Shown here piece after piece: positions 60,712-64,000 of a stretch of 64,000 nt of DNA (positions are counted from its first letter, which is position 1; every line of letters begins with the position of its first letter). A model generated the notes under the pieces. The model saw only the letters and a program-made list of their open reading frames with translations, ran no database searches and was not told where the DNA came from. The stretch spans positions 186,001 to 250,000 of the forward strand of contig NZ_OBEL01000005.1 of NCBI RefSeq assembly GCF_900215605.1, written 5' to 3'. The position numbers and the translations under genes were made by a program. This DNA is from Cohaesibacter gelatinilyticus (GTDB lineage: Bacteria; Pseudomonadota; Alphaproteobacteria; Rhizobiales; Cohaesibacteraceae).

Positions 60712-61902
60712 ATGACACAAAATCCGTTGTTTGCTACCTATGCGCGTGCTGATCTGAAATTTGTTCGGGGTGAAGGAGCTTGGCTGACAACGGAGGATAA
60801 CCGACGATTCCTGGACTTTGCGGCAGGTGTAGCTGTGAACTCCCTGGGTCATACCCATCCGCACCTGACCGCTACCTTGAAGGATCAGGCGGACAAGCTT
60901 TGGCATGTCTCCAATCTTTACGAAAATCCTCTCCAGCAAAAACTGGCAGAGCGGCTTTGCGCGGCTACATTCGCCGACAAGGTCTTCTTCACCAATTCCG
61001 GTGCGGAAAGCATGGAATGTGTGATCAAAACCGCACGCCGTTATCACTATGCAAATGGTCAGCCGGATCGCTATGAAATCCTGACTTTCGACGGTGCCTT
61101 CCATGGCAGAACGATTGCAACCATCGCGGCGGGCGGTCAGGAAAAATATCTCGAAGGTTTCGGGCCAAAGGCTCCAGGTTTTACAATGTTGGCAAAACCA
61201 GACATCGAGCTTGTCAAGGCTGCGATGAGCGACAAGGTCGCAGGCATTTTGCTTGAGCCATTGCAAGGCGAAGGTGGAATTCGTGAAATCGATCCGTCAT
61301 TCCTGAAGGCGCTGCGGGCTTTGTGTGATGAGACCGGAACACTGCTTTTGCTTGATGAAGTGCAAACCGGAGTTGGCAGGACAGGCAAGCTCTTTGCTCA
61401 CGAATGGGCAGGTATCACACCGGATGTGATGGGCGTTGCCAAAGGAATTGGTGGTGGCTTCCCGTTCGGTGCATGCCTTGCAACCGAAAAAGTGGCAGAA
61501 GCCATGATTGCAGGCACTCATGGTTCCACCTATGGCGGTAATGCGCTGGCTATGGCAGTCGGCAACGCGGTTCTTGACGTCGTGCTGGAAGACGGTTTTT
61601 TGGAGAAGGTTCGTAGCAACGGACTGAATTTGAAGCAAAAGCTCGCTGCGCTTGCTGATACATATCCAGACCAGATCGAGACCATCCGTGGTGAAGGCTT
61701 GATGCTTGGCATCAAATGCAAGAATACCCCCACAGAGCTCCTTGCCAAAGCACGTGAACATGGCTTTTTGGCTGTTCCCGCGGGAGACAATGTATTGCGC
61801 CTGTTGCCGCCTCTGACCATCGGTCAGGAAGAAATTGAATTTGCCATTTCGGCCCTGAATGCTGCCCTTGCTGATTTGCAAGACGCACAGACTGCCTCCT
61901 GA
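60712..61902 (+). CDS. argD: Acetylornithine aminotransferase
   Basis: PLP enzyme that makes N-acetylornithine in arginine synthesis. 396 residues from ATG 60712 (GAGGAA upstream); the frame opens at 60592 inside the leader terminator, which is not coding. Seen: [103 protein letters not shown] with the PLP lysine, and [20 protein letters not shown]. It is followed by argF and hslO, as in most Rhizobiales. Confidence 0.97.
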   Translation: MTQNPLFATYARADLKFVRGEGAWLTTEDNRRFLDFAAGVAVNSLGHTHPHLTATLKDQADKLWHVSNLYENPLQQKLAERLCAATFADKVFFTNSGAESMECVIKTARRYHYANGQPDRYEILTFDGAFHGRTIATIAAGGQEKYLEGFGPKAPGFTMLAKPDIELVKAAMSDKVAGILLEPLQGEGGIREIDPSFLKALRALCDETGTLLLLDEVQTGVGRTGKLFAHEWAGITPDVMGVAKGIGGGFPFGACLATEKVAEAMIAGTHGSTYGGNALAMAVGNAVLDVVLEDGFLEKVRSNGLNLKQKLAALADTYPDQIETIRGEGLMLGIKCKNTPTELLAKAREHGFLAVPAGDNVLRLLPPLTIGQEEIEFAISALNAALADLQDAQTAS

Positions 61903-61922
61903 TAAGAGAGGGGATTGATACA

Positions 61923-62861
61923 ATGACAAGCAATCCAGTCCGTCATTTCATTGATATCGAAGGTATGGATACCGTTGATATCAAGGATATTCTTGCAACG
62001 GCCCACAGCATCAAAAAAGCGCGTCAGACAAAGCGTCGCTCGGATATTTTGCAAGATCAAACGCTTGCGATGATTTTTGACAAGCCATCCACTCGAACCC
62101 GTGTTTCTTTTGATGTCGGAATGCGGGAACTGGGTGGCGAGCCGCTTATGTTGACCGGTCAGGAAATGCAACTCGGCCGTGGCGAAAGCATCTCGGACAC
62201 GGCCAAGGTTCTCTCCCGCTTCGTTGATGGCATCATGATCCGTATGTTGGACCATGAGGCAGTGTGTGAGTTGGCAAAGACTGCCACGGTGCCGGTTATC
62301 AACGCGCTGACCTATTATTCCCATCCTTGCCAGATCATGGCCGACATCATGACTTATGAAGAACATCGTGGGTCATTGGATGGAAAGGTTGTGACTTGGG
62401 TCGGGGATTACAACAATGTTCTGGTGTCCTGGTTGCATGCTGCGGAGCATTTCGACTTCACCATTCGCGTTGCAGTCCCAAGCGAACTCATGACCGGCAT
62501 GGATGAGATCAATCGTCTGAAAGACAAAGGTCTCAAGATTGAAGTCTGTGATACGGCAGAAGAAGCTGCGGTTGGCTCTGATCTGATCATTACTGACACA
62601 TGGGTATCCATGGGTGATGAAGATGCAGAACGTCGTCATAACCTCTTGAAACCCTATCAGGTCAATACCAGATTGATGGAAATGGCCAACGATGAAGCCC
62701 TCTTCATGCATTGCCTTCCTGCTCATCGGGGCGAGGAAGTAACGGATGAGGTCATGGATGGCCCGCAATCAGTCGTCTTTGATGAAGCGGAAAATCGCCT
62801 GCATGCTCAAAAAGGTGTGCTGGCCTGGTGCTTCAACAAGGCCAACAATGATTTGAAATAA
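61923..62861 (+). CDS. argF: Ornithine carbamoyltransferase
   Basis: Makes citrulline from ornithine and carbamoyl phosphate. 312 residues. Seen: [20 protein letters not shown] for carbamoyl phosphate, [34 protein letters not shown] with the HPxQ motif, [16 protein letters not shown], and the C-terminal [12 protein letters not shown] with the active-site cysteine. Only 20 bp after argD, so the same operon. Confidence 0.97.
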   Translation: MTSNPVRHFIDIEGMDTVDIKDILATAHSIKKARQTKRRSDILQDQTLAMIFDKPSTRTRVSFDVGMRELGGEPLMLTGQEMQLGRGESISDTAKVLSRFVDGIMIRMLDHEAVCELAKTATVPVINALTYYSHPCQIMADIMTYEEHRGSLDGKVVTWVGDYNNVLVSWLHAAEHFDFTIRVAVPSELMTGMDEINRLKDKGLKIEVCDTAEEAAVGSDLIITDTWVSMGDEDAERRHNLLKPYQVNTRLMEMANDEALFMHCLPAHRGEEVTDEVMDGPQSVVFDEAENRLHAQKGVLAWCFNKANNDLK

Positions 62862-62970
62862 CCCCATCTTTCGTGCTTCGGTGCGAACGGGTATATTGGG
62901 ATTTGAAAGCGAGGGTGGATGGGCTATAGGCACGTCCGCCCTTTGCCGTTTACAAAAGAACAGGTTGAGC

Positions 62971-63969
62971 ATGAGCCAAATCAGCACAGATCAAGCGCCC
63001 CAGCAGCCCTTGGACCGCATCTTGCCTTTCCAGATTGACGGGCTCGATGTGCGTGGGCGGATGGTGCATCTCAATGAAACCGTCACAACCATTATCGAGC
63101 GCCACGATTATCCTGATGCTGTCAATCGTTTGCTGGCAGAGGCGGTCGCTCTTACCGCCTTGCTTGGATCGTCTTTGAAGTTTGAAGGCAAATTCATCCT
63201 TCAGGTTCAAAGTGAAGGAGCTGTCAATGTGTTGGTCGTGGATTACACGGCTCCTGATGCGGTTCGTGCCTATGTGCGCTATGATGCCGATGCACTGAAT
63301 GCCCTTATTGAAGCTGGCAAAACAAAGCCAGAAGATCTGCTGGGCAAAGGGCACCTGGTCATGACCATCGATCAGGGCCAATATATGAACCGCTACCAGG
63401 GTGTTGTTGCGCTGACCGGTCAATCTCTGGAACTTGTTGCCCATGACTATTTCATGCAATCAGAGCAGCTGCCAACCCTTGTGCGCCTTGCTGCTAGCCA
63501 GATGATGGAAAGTGCCAAAGGGGATGAAAAGGTTCGTTCCAGCTGGATGGCTGGTGGAATCCTGGTGCAATATCTGCCTGAAAGTTCAAAGGATATTCCG
63601 CATCGTGATCTGCATCCCGGCGATCACCCGGATCCTGAAAAGCAAGGTGAAGCCCTGATAGAGGAAGTAGATGCCTGGCGTGAGACGGAAGCTCTGATCG
63701 GTACCATTCAGGATCACGAATTGGTCGATCCCCAGGTCAGTGCTGAAACATTGCTCTATCGTTTGTTCCATGAAAATGGGCCACGTGTCTTTGAGGCGGG
63801 TGCAGTGCGTCATCAATGCAGCTGTTCCAATGAGCGTATTGAGGCGATGCTGGCAAACTTCAAGCGTGAAGAGATCGAAGATATGGTGGTTGATGGCAAA
63901 ATCGATGTGACATGCGAATTTTGTGGTGTGAGCTACCATTATGATCCCAAGCCTTGGATCAAGAAGTAA
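62971..63969 (+). CDS. hslO: Hsp33 redox-regulated chaperone
   Basis: Holdase activated by oxidation through a four-cysteine zinc site. 332 residues from ATG 62971; the frame is open earlier from 62881 but that part has no homology. Seen: PFQIDGLDVRGRMVHLNETV, LEAVALTALLGSSLK-like AEAVALTALLGSSLKFEGKF, FILQVQSEGAVNVLVVDYTA, and the zinc motif with CSC at residues 283 and 285 and CEFC at 315 and 318. It follows argF by 109 bp. The last 31 bases of the window hold no further gene. Confidence 0.96.
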   Translation: MSQISTDQAPQQPLDRILPFQIDGLDVRGRMVHLNETVTTIIERHDYPDAVNRLLAEAVALTALLGSSLKFEGKFILQVQSEGAVNVLVVDYTAPDAVRAYVRYDADALNALIEAGKTKPEDLLGKGHLVMTIDQGQYMNRYQGVVALTGQSLELVAHDYFMQSEQLPTLVRLAASQMMESAKGDEKVRSSWMAGGILVQYLPESSKDIPHRDLHPGDHPDPEKQGEALIEEVDAWRETEALIGTIQDHELVDPQVSAETLLYRLFHENGPRVFEAGAVRHQCSCSNERIEAMLANFKREEIEDMVVDGKIDVTCEFCGVSYHYDPKPWIKK

Positions 63970-64000
63970 GAGTTCGATAAAGCTTTCATTAACAAAAGCC

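Overview
This window reads as a chromosomal segment of an alphaproteobacterium of the Hyphomicrobiales (Rhizobiales) type, with moderate GC. The evidence is the presence of gcrA and a DivL-type tyrosine pseudo-histidine kinase, the order trpF-trpB-trpA-accD-folC-trxA-addA-addB, the order lptC-lptA-lptB-rpoN-hpf-ptsN, the FYDLN-acid protein next to aroA, and the Hsp20-DUF1150 pair. The taurine/sulfonate module xsc-yeiH-pta fits a marine or sulfonate-rich habitat; a Cohaesibacter-like organism is my best guess (inference, not proven).

Layout. 1-3830: end of the sulfonate dissimilation operon (xsc, putative sulfate/sulfite exporter, pta), with three tandem hairpins between xsc and yeiH. 3831-4705: degraded sequence ending in the C-terminal relic of a large serine recombinase that runs into a tRNA-Ala(GGC) gene, the scar of a lost integrated element. 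4959-18192: core biosynthesis and translation genes (aroA, cmk, rpsA, sppA, ihfB, lapA-like, ornithine cyclodeaminase family, trpFBA, accD, folC). 18253-30721: a long reverse-strand array divL -> tsaE/amgK fusion -> murU-like -> addB -> addA -> trxA, which joins cell-cycle signalling, cell-wall sugar recycling, tRNA modification and recombination repair. 31112-34245: ahcY and a UDP-sugar dehydrogenase, with a possible 39-residue ORF between them.

34344-37840 is an accessory stretch: an ABM-family monooxygenase facing a LysR regulator, a dead bioD, and an acyl-CoA dehydrogenase. 38152-48902 is a surface-polysaccharide locus: polymerase-like membrane protein, flippase, GT4 glycosyltransferase, a GINT1-like beta-propeller protein, a chain-length/co-polymerase protein whose cytoplasmic domain looks like a kinase that lost its ATP site, a WecG/TagA glycosyltransferase and a secreted GH5 glycanase. 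No initiating phosphoglycosyltransferase or outer-membrane export channel is in the window. 48928-50661 holds a sterol-desaturase-family membrane oxygenase and a TetR regulator around a perfect palindrome.

50809-57561: RNase D, Lpt transport genes, sigma-54, hibernation factor and PtsN. 57562-60711: two copies of a GC-rich palindromic repeat, DUF1150 and Hsp20, a long 21-bp-arm inverted repeat, an L,D-transpeptidase and gcrA, whose upstream region carries a perfect DnaA box, several GANTC sites and a near CtrA box. 60712-63969: argD-argF-hslO, preceded by a leader that contains an intrinsic terminator (attenuator or small RNA candidate).

Most of the window is conserved housekeeping DNA. The less ordinary parts are the polysaccharide locus (pseudokinase co-polymerase and propeller protein), the structured non-coding elements, and the gene relics (recombinase, bioD). 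All functional names rest on reading translated sequence and remembered family motifs; no database search was run.
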